From Chitinophagaceae bacterium (lineage in GTDB: Bacteria; Bacteroidota; Bacteroidia; Chitinophagales; Chitinophagaceae): 5,943 bases of DNA. Shown in pieces: positions 1 through 5,943 of the stretch. The stretch covers positions 1 through 5,943 of the forward strand of contig CANLED010000153.1 of the NCBI GenBank assembly GCA_947489175.1, given 5' to 3'. How positions within the stretch are numbered: position 1 is the stretch's first letter; the number at the start of each line of letters is the position of its first letter. The position numbers and the translations under genes were made by a program. Below the pieces are notes generated by a model that had not been told where the DNA came from, searched no databases, and saw nothing but the letters and a program-made list of their open reading frames with translations.

Positions 1-66
1 TAGAAAGTTTAGAGGGTTAGAAAGTTTAGAGGGTTAGAAAGTTTTGAGGGTTGAGAAAGTTGAGAC
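1..66. repeat. 17-bp tandem repeat, about four units
   Basis: Units of TAGAAAGTTTAGAGGGT occupy 1-17 and 18-34 identically. A third copy at 35-51 has one change (A to T at unit position 11), and a degenerate fourth copy begins at 52. The array starts at the window edge, so it may continue to the left. It is non-coding and lies beyond the 3' end of the minus-strand uxaA gene. There are no spacers between units, so this is a simple tandem array. Function unknown. Confidence 0.85.
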
Positions 67-127
67 TCTAACTCCTAAACACCTCAACGACTCAACAACT
101 AAACCTTCTCAACCCTCAAAACTTTCT
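36..127. repeat. 22-bp perfect inverted repeat with 48-nt loop
   Basis: Positions 36-57 are exactly complementary in reverse to 106-127. The left arm includes most of the third 17-bp tandem unit, so the right arm is an inverted copy of that unit. The intervening 48 nt holds further short complementarity (GTTGAG at 59-64 against CTCAAC at 83-88 and 91-96), so a transcript could fold into an extended imperfect hairpin. It lies 40 nt past the uxaA stop and could help end or protect that transcript. No T-run follows the stem on the minus strand, so it is not a classic intrinsic terminator. Confidence 0.75.
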
Positions 128-130
128 TAA

Positions 131-157
131 ACCCCTTCAACCCCTTCAACCTCTTCA
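131..157. repeat. 9-bp tandem repeat, three units
   Basis: ACCCCTTCA occurs at 131-139 and 140-148, followed by the one-mismatch copy ACCTCTTCA at 149-157. These units are part of a wider scatter of the hexamer YTCAAC at 83, 91, 108, 136, 145 and 154. The stretch sits directly before the uxaA stop codon, outside the reading frame. Confidence 0.75.
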
Positions 158-166
158 ACAATTGTA

Positions 167-1810
167 TTACAAAGATACTCCCCTCTTCCAAGGAATAAAA
201 TCATCCTGATTGAGTTGAACGGCTTTGGGGATAACCTCACCACTCGCAGCTTTGATGCAATATTCTAAGATTTGTTCACCCATTTCTTTGATGGTTTTTT
301 CTCCTTCGATGATTGGACCGCAATCGATATCGATGATGTCTTTCATGCGCTTTGCTAGGGTGCTGTTTGTGGCAACTTTTATGGTTGGACAAACAGGATT
401 TCCGGTTGGAGTACCCAACCCAGTCGTAAACAAAATAAGCGTAGCCCCTGATGCAGCTTTGCCTGTTGTGGCTTCTACATCATTTCCAGGCGTACAAACC
501 AAGCTTAGTCCTGGCTTAGTTACTGGCTCAGTATAATCCAACACATCTACTACAGGTGAAGAACCGCCTTTTTTACAAGCACCCGCGCTCTTGATAGCAT
601 CTGTTATCAGGCCATCTTTGATATTTCCTGGAGATGGATTCATGTGAAAACCAGACCCAGCTTTGATAGCTTCATCACTGTAGGCTGTCATCAAATGAAT
701 AAATTTTTCAGCCGTTTCTTGAGAAGTACTTCTGTCTATTAGCTCTTGTTCAGCACCACAGAGTTCTGGAAATTCAGCCAATAATATTTTCCCACCTAAT
801 CCAACAAGCAGGTCTGAAAAATAGCCAACGGCTGGATTAGCCGAGATACCACTGAACCCATCACTGCCGCCACATTTAACGCCTACTGTGAGGTGGTCTA
901 AAGAGGCAGGACTTCTTTCTTGTTTATTGATTTCTATCAATCCTTTGAAAGTCATTTCTATGGCGTCTTTGATCAAGTCTTCTTCACTTTTTGATCCTTG
1001 TTGCTCAAAAACATAAAATGGCTTATTGAATGAAGGATTTCTCTTTTTCAAGGAATCCATGAAACTATCAACTTGAAGGTGTTGGCATCCAAGGCTCATC
1101 AATGTGATTCCACCTACATTTGGATGGTCTGCGTAGGCCACCAATAAATTTTCCAATACGGCAGAATCTTGACGCGTGCCTCCACAACCACCTTGGTGAT
1201 TGAGGAATTTAATGCCATCAACATTCTTGAAAACACGATTACTTTTGCCTTCGTTATTTGAAACAGGCTGAAGATCAATTACAGCACCGTCTTGATGCTC
1301 ATATCCTTCCCTGAGCATTCTTGTGAATGTCTTGTATTTATCAGTTACGGCATATCCCAATTCATTGTGCATCGCTTCTTTGATGACATCCAGGTTCCTA
1401 TTTTCGCAAAATACGGTTGGAACAAAAAGCCAGTAGTTGGCAGTGCCCACTCTCCCATCTTCCCGAACATATCCATTAAATGTTCTGTTCGTGTATGCCG
1501 AAACATCTGGGGCTGTCCACGTAAAACTTGAACCGCGATACGCGTAAGGATCCGCAGCATGTTTTAAATTTGAGGTTGTCATCAATTGTCCTCTTTTGAC
1601 ATCAAATTGTACTTTCCCCACCAAAACTCCATACATGATGATTTCACCACCAGCATGCATGTCTTCCGTATAAAATTTGTGTTTGGCTGCAATATCATCC
1701 ACCAATGTATATTCCAGCCCTTCAAAAGAAATGGTGCTACCTGCTTTTAGGTCTGTAAGGGCAACGATTACATTGTCTTTTTCATGAACCTTCAACACTA
1801 TGTTTTTCAT
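167..1810 (-). CDS. uxaA: Altronate dehydratase (UxaA family)
   Basis: Predicted cytoplasmic, metal-dependent D-altronate dehydratase that converts altronate to 2-keto-3-deoxygluconate in galacturonate catabolism. The protein is 547 aa from the chosen ATG. Residues about 1-75 form a SAF-like N-terminal domain, and the rest is the UxaA/GarD dehydratase core. Visible family hallmarks are GYVREDGRVGTANYW near 113, NHQGGCGGTRQDS with Cys209, KCGGSDGFSG with Cys313, PELCGAEQ with Cys351, and GNPVCPTIKVATNS with Cys474; the cysteine and histidine residues are candidate iron ligands. An in-frame GTG at 1817-1819 would add three residues. The ATG at 1808-1810 is preferred because it gives the usual MKNIVLKVH-like beginning, and neither start has a ribosome-binding site. 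The gene is divergent from the symporter, suggesting shared control. Galactarate dehydratase is the main alternative, but the length and motifs suit altronate dehydratase better. No uxaB or uxaC is in the window. Confidence 0.88.
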   Translation of the reverse strand: MKNIVLKVHEKDNVIVALTDLKAGSTISFEGLEYTLVDDIAAKHKFYTEDMHAGGEIIMYGVLVGKVQFDVKRGQLMTTSNLKHAADPYAYRGSSFTWTAPDVSAYTNRTFNGYVREDGRVGTANYWLFVPTVFCENRNLDVIKEAMHNELGYAVTDKYKTFTRMLREGYEHQDGAVIDLQPVSNNEGKSNRVFKNVDGIKFLNHQGGCGGTRQDSAVLENLLVAYADHPNVGGITLMSLGCQHLQVDSFMDSLKKRNPSFNKPFYVFEQQGSKSEEDLIKDAIEMTFKGLIEINKQERSPASLDHLTVGVKCGGSDGFSGISANPAVGYFSDLLVGLGGKILLAEFPELCGAEQELIDRSTSQETAEKFIHLMTAYSDEAIKAGSGFHMNPSPGNIKDGLITDAIKSAGACKKGGSSPVVDVLDYTEPVTKPGLSLVCTPGNDVEATTGKAASGATLILFTTGLGTPTGNPVCPTIKVATNSTLAKRMKDIIDIDCGPIIEGEKTIKEMGEQILEYCIKAASGEVIPKAVQLNQDDFIPWKRGVSL

Positions 1811-1987
1811 TGTTATCACTGAGTTTTATGTTAAAAAAAACCACGCTAAGAGAACATAAAAATAAAACAAAAAGAGTTGCTCTTAAAACAATAATTTTTA
1901 TCTTCAACAAATGCCATGATGTTCTATGCATACCCTTGTAAAAGATAAATGTCAATTTAAATTAAAATAACCCAAAATCAACAATTA
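1811..1987. promoter_or_regulatory. Divergent uxaA / symporter promoter region
   Basis: This 177-bp AT-rich gap separates two divergent genes and must contain both promoters or their start regions. The clearest symmetric element is AAGAG-TTG-CTCTT at 1872-1884, with 5-bp arms, a possible operator. A sequence TACCCTTG at 1931-1938 resembles the Bacteroidota -7 box TAnnTTTG with one mismatch on the symporter strand, but no matching -33 box is seen at the right distance. The exact promoters are therefore not assigned. Confidence 0.4.
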
Positions 1988-3715
1988 ATGAGCAACGGAC
2001 TTTCCACATCAGACCTGATTGTATTTCTAGTTTATATCGCCATCGTAGGAGGATATGGCTTTTGGATTTATAGCAAAAAGAAAAAGTTAACTGCTGATAC
2101 AAAAGACTTCTTTTTGGCGGAAGGATCGCTGGCCTGGTGGGCTATTGGAGCCTCACTTATTGCCTCAAACATTTCAGCAGAGCAGTTCATAGGAATGAGT
2201 GGTGACGGCTACTTTGTTGGTATTGCAGTGAGCGTATATGAGTGGTTTGCAGCTGTTGTACTCATTATCATTGCTGTTTGGTTCATGCCAATTTATCTGA
2301 AAAACAAAATCTTCACGATGCCTCAATTCCTGAAGATGCGATACAATGAAACAGTGGCGCTCATCATGACGGTCTTTTGGTTGTTTTTATACATCTTCGT
2401 AAACCTCACATCAATTCTCTATCTCGGTTCTGTGGCCATCAATGGACTTTTGGGTGGAGAATACCTGCACTTGATCATGATTGTATTGATGCTGTTCGCA
2501 TTGATCATCACCTTGGGTGGAATGAAAGTAATTGGCTATACGGATGTAATTCAAGTTGCGGTGTTGATAATAGGTGGACTAGCCACAACCTATTTAGCGC
2601 TTACTATTGTAAGCGATAAGTTTGGAACAGGCGGAACTGCATTAGCAGGATTTTTAGATTTGATGAAACAGGCACCAGAACATTTTCACATGATCCAAGC
2701 AAAGCCGGCCTTGACCACCACTACCATCGATCAACCTGAAAATTTGGAAATCCAAAAATATGTAATCCTACCAGGCATCATGATGTATTTGGCAGGACAA
2801 TGGATCTTGGGATTGAATTATTGGGGATGCAACCAATACATCACACAACGTGCACTGGGCGCGGATCTTAAGACAGCAAGGACAGGAATTTTGTTTGCAG
2901 CGTTTCTAAAAATTTTGATGCCTGTTATTGTGATGTTGCCGGGTATTGCAGCTTATGTTTTGTATAAAAATGGACACCTTCCTCAGATGGGAGCTGGCAA
3001 CAAAGACGGTGCCTATTCTGCAATCCTGGGATTTTTGCCAAGTGGATTGAAAGGGTTGTCACTTGCAGCCTTAACCGCTGCTATTGTAGCATCGTTGGCA
3101 GGTAAAGCAAACAGCATTTCAACTATTTTCACGTTGGATATCTTCAAAAAATACATAGACAAAGAAGCCGACGAAAAGAAGTTGATTTGGACAGGCAGAT
3201 TGGCAATAGTGGCTTCAATGATTGTAGCAGTAATCTTTACATGGAATGATACGCTAGGCATCGGAGGCGAAGGCGGATTCACCTTCATCCAAAAATACAC
3301 AGGGTTTATTAGTCCAGGCGTTTTCGCCATTTTCCTATTAGGTATGTTCTGGAAGCGTACAACGGGGGCAGCAGCCTTAGTGGGCATTCTTACGGGCTTT
3401 TTATTGTCTGTCTTTTTTAACAGCTATGCTGTTTCAATATTTGGAAAAGAAACATTGTTGTACACAGCATTTGAATACCAAAAAATGGAAAATGGCGTGG
3501 TAAAAACGCTCACTGAAATACCATTCTTAATCAATATGGGCTGGTCATTCTTTTTCACGGTGGCAGTAATGGGAGTTGTCAGTTTAGCAGGACCTAAAAT
3601 CAATGAGAAGGCATTTATATTTGAGAAAGGAATGTTCAAATTAGAACCACGCACCATCATCATGATTGTTGCGGCCTTGATGATTTTAGCAGCCTTGTAT
3701 GTGAGATTCTGGTAA
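1988..3715 (+). CDS. Sodium/solute symporter, SSS family (SGLT-like)
   Basis: Integral inner-membrane protein of 575 aa, expected to use the sodium gradient to import a sugar or related solute. It is strongly hydrophobic with roughly 14 membrane segments, from residues about 9-28 to 556-573. Against the Vibrio galactose transporter vSGLT (alignment from memory) it keeps the ASNISAEQFIGMSG motif (Asn61, Glu65, Gln66), YEW with Glu85, the inner-gate Tyr278 in NYWG, Lys308 in FLKILMP, and Gln435 in FIQKYTGFISPG. The vSGLT sugar contacts Ser91 and Asn260 appear as Ala88 and Gly275, and the first of the paired sodium-site serines appears as Ala368 before Ser369. A hydrophilic loop at about 230-258 links two membrane segments. 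The ATG has no Shine-Dalgarno sequence, which is normal for Bacteroidota. Divergence from uxaA hints at a sugar or uronate substrate, but specificity cannot be read from the sequence. Confidence 0.9.
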   Translation: MSNGLSTSDLIVFLVYIAIVGGYGFWIYSKKKKLTADTKDFFLAEGSLAWWAIGASLIASNISAEQFIGMSGDGYFVGIAVSVYEWFAAVVLIIIAVWFMPIYLKNKIFTMPQFLKMRYNETVALIMTVFWLFLYIFVNLTSILYLGSVAINGLLGGEYLHLIMIVLMLFALIITLGGMKVIGYTDVIQVAVLIIGGLATTYLALTIVSDKFGTGGTALAGFLDLMKQAPEHFHMIQAKPALTTTTIDQPENLEIQKYVILPGIMMYLAGQWILGLNYWGCNQYITQRALGADLKTARTGILFAAFLKILMPVIVMLPGIAAYVLYKNGHLPQMGAGNKDGAYSAILGFLPSGLKGLSLAALTAAIVASLAGKANSISTIFTLDIFKKYIDKEADEKKLIWTGRLAIVASMIVAVIFTWNDTLGIGGEGGFTFIQKYTGFISPGVFAIFLLGMFWKRTTGAAALVGILTGFLLSVFFNSYAVSIFGKETLLYTAFEYQKMENGVVKTLTEIPFLINMGWSFFFTVAVMGVVSLAGPKINEKAFIFEKGMFKLEPRTIIMIVAALMILAALYVRFW

Positions 3716-3739
3716 AATTAGCATTTGATTTTTTTGAAT

Positions 3740-3778
3740 GATGCTCCGGGGATTTTTTCTCTGGAGCATCTTTTTTTT
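3740..3778 (+). terminator. Intrinsic terminator after the symporter gene
   Basis: GATGCTCC at 3740-3747 pairs perfectly with GGAGCATC at 3763-3770. The stem extends inward by four more pairs, two of them G-U (3748-3751 with 3759-3762), leaving a 7-nt loop. Eight T residues follow at 3771-3778. It begins 24 nt after the symporter stop and separates that transcript from the HEPN-sbcDC block. Confidence 0.92.
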
Positions 3779-3787
3779 AGTGGGATG

Positions 3788-3821
3788 ATATTCATCAATC
3801 ATGAATATTGGCATATATTCA
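3788..3821. promoter_or_regulatory. Alternating ATATTCA motifs, possible operator
   Basis: ATATTCAT at 3788-3795 is followed, after a 5-nt spacer, by its exact reverse complement at 3801-3808. A third copy, ATATTCA, in the first orientation lies at 3815-3821. Repeat starts are 14 and 13 nt apart. The cluster ends 60 bp before the HEPN gene start, a suitable place for a regulator site. The region is AT-rich, so chance remains possible, and no regulator gene is nearby. Confidence 0.35.
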
Positions 3822-3881
3822 CTTAGCAAATTTCGTGCTTATTTACTGCTTTTTTGATAACTTAACCCAAAGCAAAACACC

Positions 3882-4526
3882 ATGCAATCATCAACACTTA
3901 AAAAAAAGCTCAAGTCAAAAACAAACCTGCCAGAAACCTTGAATATCAGGCTTCACAGAGCAATCAGCTGGTTGAAATGTGCTGAAGAAAATCAAAAAGA
4001 TTTAGACCAATGCTTCTTGGCACAGTGGATAGCATTTAACGCTTGTTATGCGATGGACCTGCATACAGAAAATCAAAAAACGGAGAGAGAGAAATTCAGG
4101 CATTTCATTACTACTTTGATTTTGCACGATGAAGAAAAAAGGGTGTTCAATCTTTTGTGGGAAAAATTTTCGGGGCCGATTAGGATGCTCATAGAGAATC
4201 AATATGTTTATAAAACCTTTTGGGATTATCACAGAGGTGAAGCAAATGAATGGGAAATCACATTCAGGAAATCCATTGCAGATGCAAACCTCGCACTTGC
4301 TGCGCAGCATATTCCAGCATTGCTTGAAATTGTTCTCGACAGACTCTATGTTCTTAGAAATCAGCTGATGCATGGAGGTGCAACATACAAAAGCTCAAAA
4401 AACAGGAGTCAGCTTTCTGACGGTAGCAACATCATAGGCTGGCTTATACCAATCATCATAGACATCATGATGAACAACCCAGAAGAAGATTGGGGTGAAA
4501 TTCTTTATCCCGTTATTGAAGGATGA
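3882..4526 (+). CDS. HEPN-domain protein of unknown function
   Basis: A 214-aa predicted soluble protein, mostly helical in composition, with no signal peptide or membrane segment. The C-terminal part contains LYVLRNQLMHGGATY at about 155-169. Here Arg159 and His164 form an RX4H motif with Asn after the Arg, the signature of HEPN domains, many of which are metal-independent RNases in toxin or defence systems. The downstream stretch, ending IIIDIMMNNPEEDWGEILYPV near the C-terminus, resembles a widespread family of uncharacterised bacterial HEPN-like proteins (recalled, not searched). The N-terminus is lysine-rich (KKKLKSK at 8-14). No MNT nucleotidyltransferase antitoxin partner is adjacent. 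It lies 77 bp upstream of sbcD on the same strand without an obvious terminator between, so co-transcription is possible. RNase activity is inferred only from the motif. The ATG start is preceded by AAAACACC, with no Shine-Dalgarno sequence. Confidence 0.72.
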   Translation: MQSSTLKKKLKSKTNLPETLNIRLHRAISWLKCAEENQKDLDQCFLAQWIAFNACYAMDLHTENQKTEREKFRHFITTLILHDEEKRVFNLLWEKFSGPIRMLIENQYVYKTFWDYHRGEANEWEITFRKSIADANLALAAQHIPALLEIVLDRLYVLRNQLMHGGATYKSSKNRSQLSDGSNIIGWLIPIIIDIMMNNPEEDWGEILYPVIEG

Positions 4527-4603
4527 TTTAAAAACAATATCAGTTTTTTGAAACAAAATTTCACTTCGGTGCGATAAGTTGCACCTATTATACCAAAACA
4601 AGG

Positions 4604-5818
4604 ATGAAAATATTAATTACGGCAGATTGGCACCTGGGGAAGCGGTTGCACATGGAAGATTTCAGCATCGACATGGAAAAATTTTTTCAATGGCTGCTGG
4701 TGTATATCAAAGAAAATGAGGTTGACTACCTTTTGTTGGCAGGTGATGTGTTTGATCAAAACAATCCATCTAATGAGGCATCCAAACAGTATTACGACTT
4801 CCTTGTAAAATTATCGCGTTTGGGATGCAAGGCTATCATCACCTCAGGAAATCACGATTCCCCATCTTTTCTAGACACCCCTTCTTCCCTGCTGCAATCA
4901 CTAGGCATAACAGTCGTCGGAAAGTTTCCAGGGCATGATCATATTGAAAAAATCTTGATTCCCATAGAAGACAAATTGGGTAAAAACAAGGCTGTCATAG
5001 CGGCGATTCCCTTTTTACAAGACAGGTATATACGCCAAGTGGGAGAAAATGAAGGCATTAAAACCATCGATGCAAAAATCAAGGAGGGAATGAGAAAAAT
5101 CTTCATGGAAATAGGCAACGAAACCAAGCGCCTGTATCCTAAAATACCTCATATCGGGATGGCGCACTTGCACGCACAGGGTACCACCATCAGCGAAGCC
5201 GAAAGAGAAATTCAAATAGGCAATGAATTGGGAATACCGTCAGATGCGCTGGATCAGTTTGATTATCTTGGGTTGGGACATATCCATACTGGCCAGCCAG
5301 TGATTGATGGACGCATACATTATGCCAGCAGTCCCATTTCATTGGGATTTTCTGAAAACAACTACAAGCATAAAGTGATTCAGCTTGAAATTACTGACGG
5401 GAACATCAAACAAACATTCGTTCCAATCCCTAAATTTCGTTCGCTATACCAATTGAAAGGAAGCATGCAAGAGGTAGAAGAGCAGCTATCAGGAACTAGC
5501 TGTAAATATGATTTGACAGCCTTGTTGGATATTTATATTGATGAGCCATCCTATGATGCAAATGTTATGTTGAAAGTTGAAAATTGGAAACAGGAGATTA
5601 AAGAGAAGAATTTAAATATTGTGAACCTAAAAGTAAATTTTCGCGACAAATCAGGCAGCAGAAGACTTTCGACAATTCAACAGAATAGGGTGAATGAGTT
5701 AGAGCCCAAAGCAGTTTTTGAAAAACTCATAGAGGAACGGAAAGATGAAAATGAGAAGGCAGCATTACTGGAAATTTTCAACACCATCCTTGCGGATGCA
5801 ACCCAACAACAACCATGA
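4604..5818 (+). CDS. sbcD: Exonuclease SbcCD subunit D
   Basis: Mre11-type nuclease subunit of the SbcCD complex, a cytoplasmic ATP-dependent nuclease that cleaves DNA hairpins and processes double-strand ends during replication and repair. The 404-aa length is typical. The calcineurin-like phosphoesterase motifs are in order: DWHLGK (Asp8, His10), GDVFD (Asp48), GNHDSP (Asn83, His84, Asp85), MAHLH (His188) and GHIH (His226, His228). Together they supply the usual two-metal active site. The region from about 285 to the end is the SbcD C-terminal domain; its last part has a charged, helix-rich composition suited to contact with SbcC. The start ATG fits the canonical MKILITADWHLG beginning; AAGG abuts the ATG too closely to act as a normal ribosome-binding site. 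The stop codon overlaps the sbcC start, as expected for coupled translation of a complex. Confidence 0.96.
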   Translation: MKILITADWHLGKRLHMEDFSIDMEKFFQWLLVYIKENEVDYLLLAGDVFDQNNPSNEASKQYYDFLVKLSRLGCKAIITSGNHDSPSFLDTPSSLLQSLGITVVGKFPGHDHIEKILIPIEDKLGKNKAVIAAIPFLQDRYIRQVGENEGIKTIDAKIKEGMRKIFMEIGNETKRLYPKIPHIGMAHLHAQGTTISEAEREIQIGNELGIPSDALDQFDYLGLGHIHTGQPVIDGRIHYASSPISLGFSENNYKHKVIQLEITDGNIKQTFVPIPKFRSLYQLKGSMQEVEEQLSGTSCKYDLTALLDIYIDEPSYDANVMLKVENWKQEIKEKNLNIVNLKVNFRDKSGSRRLSTIQQNRVNELEPKAVFEKLIEERKDENEKAALLEIFNTILADATQQQP

Positions 5819-5943
5819 AAATACTAAAATTAAATTTCAGCAACCTCAATTCACTGAAAGGAAAATTCAGCATAGACTTTGAAAGTCCAGCCCTTGCCAA
5901 TGCAGGTTTATTTGCTATAACTGGACCAACAGGAGCGGGCAAA
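5815..5943 (+). CDS. sbcC: Exonuclease SbcCD subunit C, N-terminal fragment
   Basis: The first 43 codons of the Rad50/SMC-type ATPase partner of SbcD, truncated by the window edge and not by mutation. The protein begins MKILKLNFSNLNSLKG, typical of SbcC and Rad50 N-termini, and reaches the Walker A motif GPTGAGK at residues 37-43, which binds ATP phosphates. The start overlaps the sbcD stop as ATGA at 5815-5818. The long coiled coil, zinc hook, signature motif and Walker B expected of the family lie beyond the window. Identity rests on the N-terminal motif plus the position directly after sbcD. Confidence 0.93.
   Translation, partial: MKILKLNFSNLNSLKGKFSIDFESPALANAGLFAITGPTGAGK

Noticed and set aside
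1..51. Possible CRISPR-like array
   Set aside because: The 17-bp units abut each other with no unique spacers, and no cas gene is present. It is a simple tandem repeat.
225..536. Plus-strand open frame of 103 codons inside uxaA
   Set aside because: It is antisense to a strongly conserved dehydratase core and has no recognisable protein features. The other overlapping open frames within uxaA, the symporter, the HEPN gene and sbcD were dropped for the same reason.
1817..1819. GTG start for uxaA, three codons upstream of the ATG
   Set aside because: The ATG at 1808-1810 gives the family-like N-terminus and there is no ribosome-binding signal favouring GTG. The longer form cannot be fully excluded.
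4547..4581. Bacteroidota-type promoter for sbcD (TTTG at 4547-4550, TAAGTTG at 4575-4581)
   Set aside because: The second element matches TAnnTTTG only loosely and the spacing is longer than usual, so it was not annotated.
4568..4585. Hairpin GGTGC / GCACC between the HEPN gene and sbcD
   Set aside because: Only five Watson-Crick pairs plus one wobble, with no T-run after it, so it is not a convincing terminator. It could be a minor structure in the sbcD leader.
3882..5943. Firm call of a new defence island
   Set aside because: There is no integrase, transposase, restriction gene or recognised defence partner, and sbcDC is usually a housekeeping repair operon. The idea is kept only as a hypothesis among the findings.

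Overview
The window looks like chromosomal DNA of a member of the Bacteroidota (inference). Moderately AT-rich genes start without a convincing Shine-Dalgarno sequence. The gene products (a long-form altronate dehydratase, a vSGLT-like sodium/solute symporter and the SbcD/SbcC pair) resemble those common in Cytophagales-like Bacteroidota. No genus can be assigned from sequence alone.

Layout, left to right. Positions 1-160 are non-coding low-complexity DNA: a 17-bp tandem repeat on a purine-rich left half, then a pyrimidine-rich right half that contains a perfect 22-bp inverted copy of part of the left half and a short 9-bp tandem repeat. Next, on the minus strand, is an altronate dehydratase (uxaA). 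A 177-bp divergent promoter region separates it from a plus-strand symporter of the SSS/SGLT type, which ends at a strong intrinsic terminator. After an AT-rich gap with alternating ATATTCA motifs comes a 214-aa protein with a HEPN-type RX4H motif. It is followed on the same strand by sbcD and, through an ATGA overlap, the first 43 codons of sbcC, cut by the window edge just after the Walker A lysine.

Functionally there are two blocks. The left block is sugar-acid metabolism: the dehydratase makes 2-keto-3-deoxygluconate from altronate (galacturonate catabolism), and the divergent symporter is a plausible sugar or uronate importer. The right block is nucleic-acid processing: SbcCD is a Mre11/Rad50-type nuclease acting on DNA ends and hairpins, and the HEPN protein just upstream may be an RNase or RNA-binding protein. 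No clearly new system is evident. The items most worth checking are the HEPN-sbcDC association, the changed binding-site residues in the symporter, and the repeat element at the left edge.
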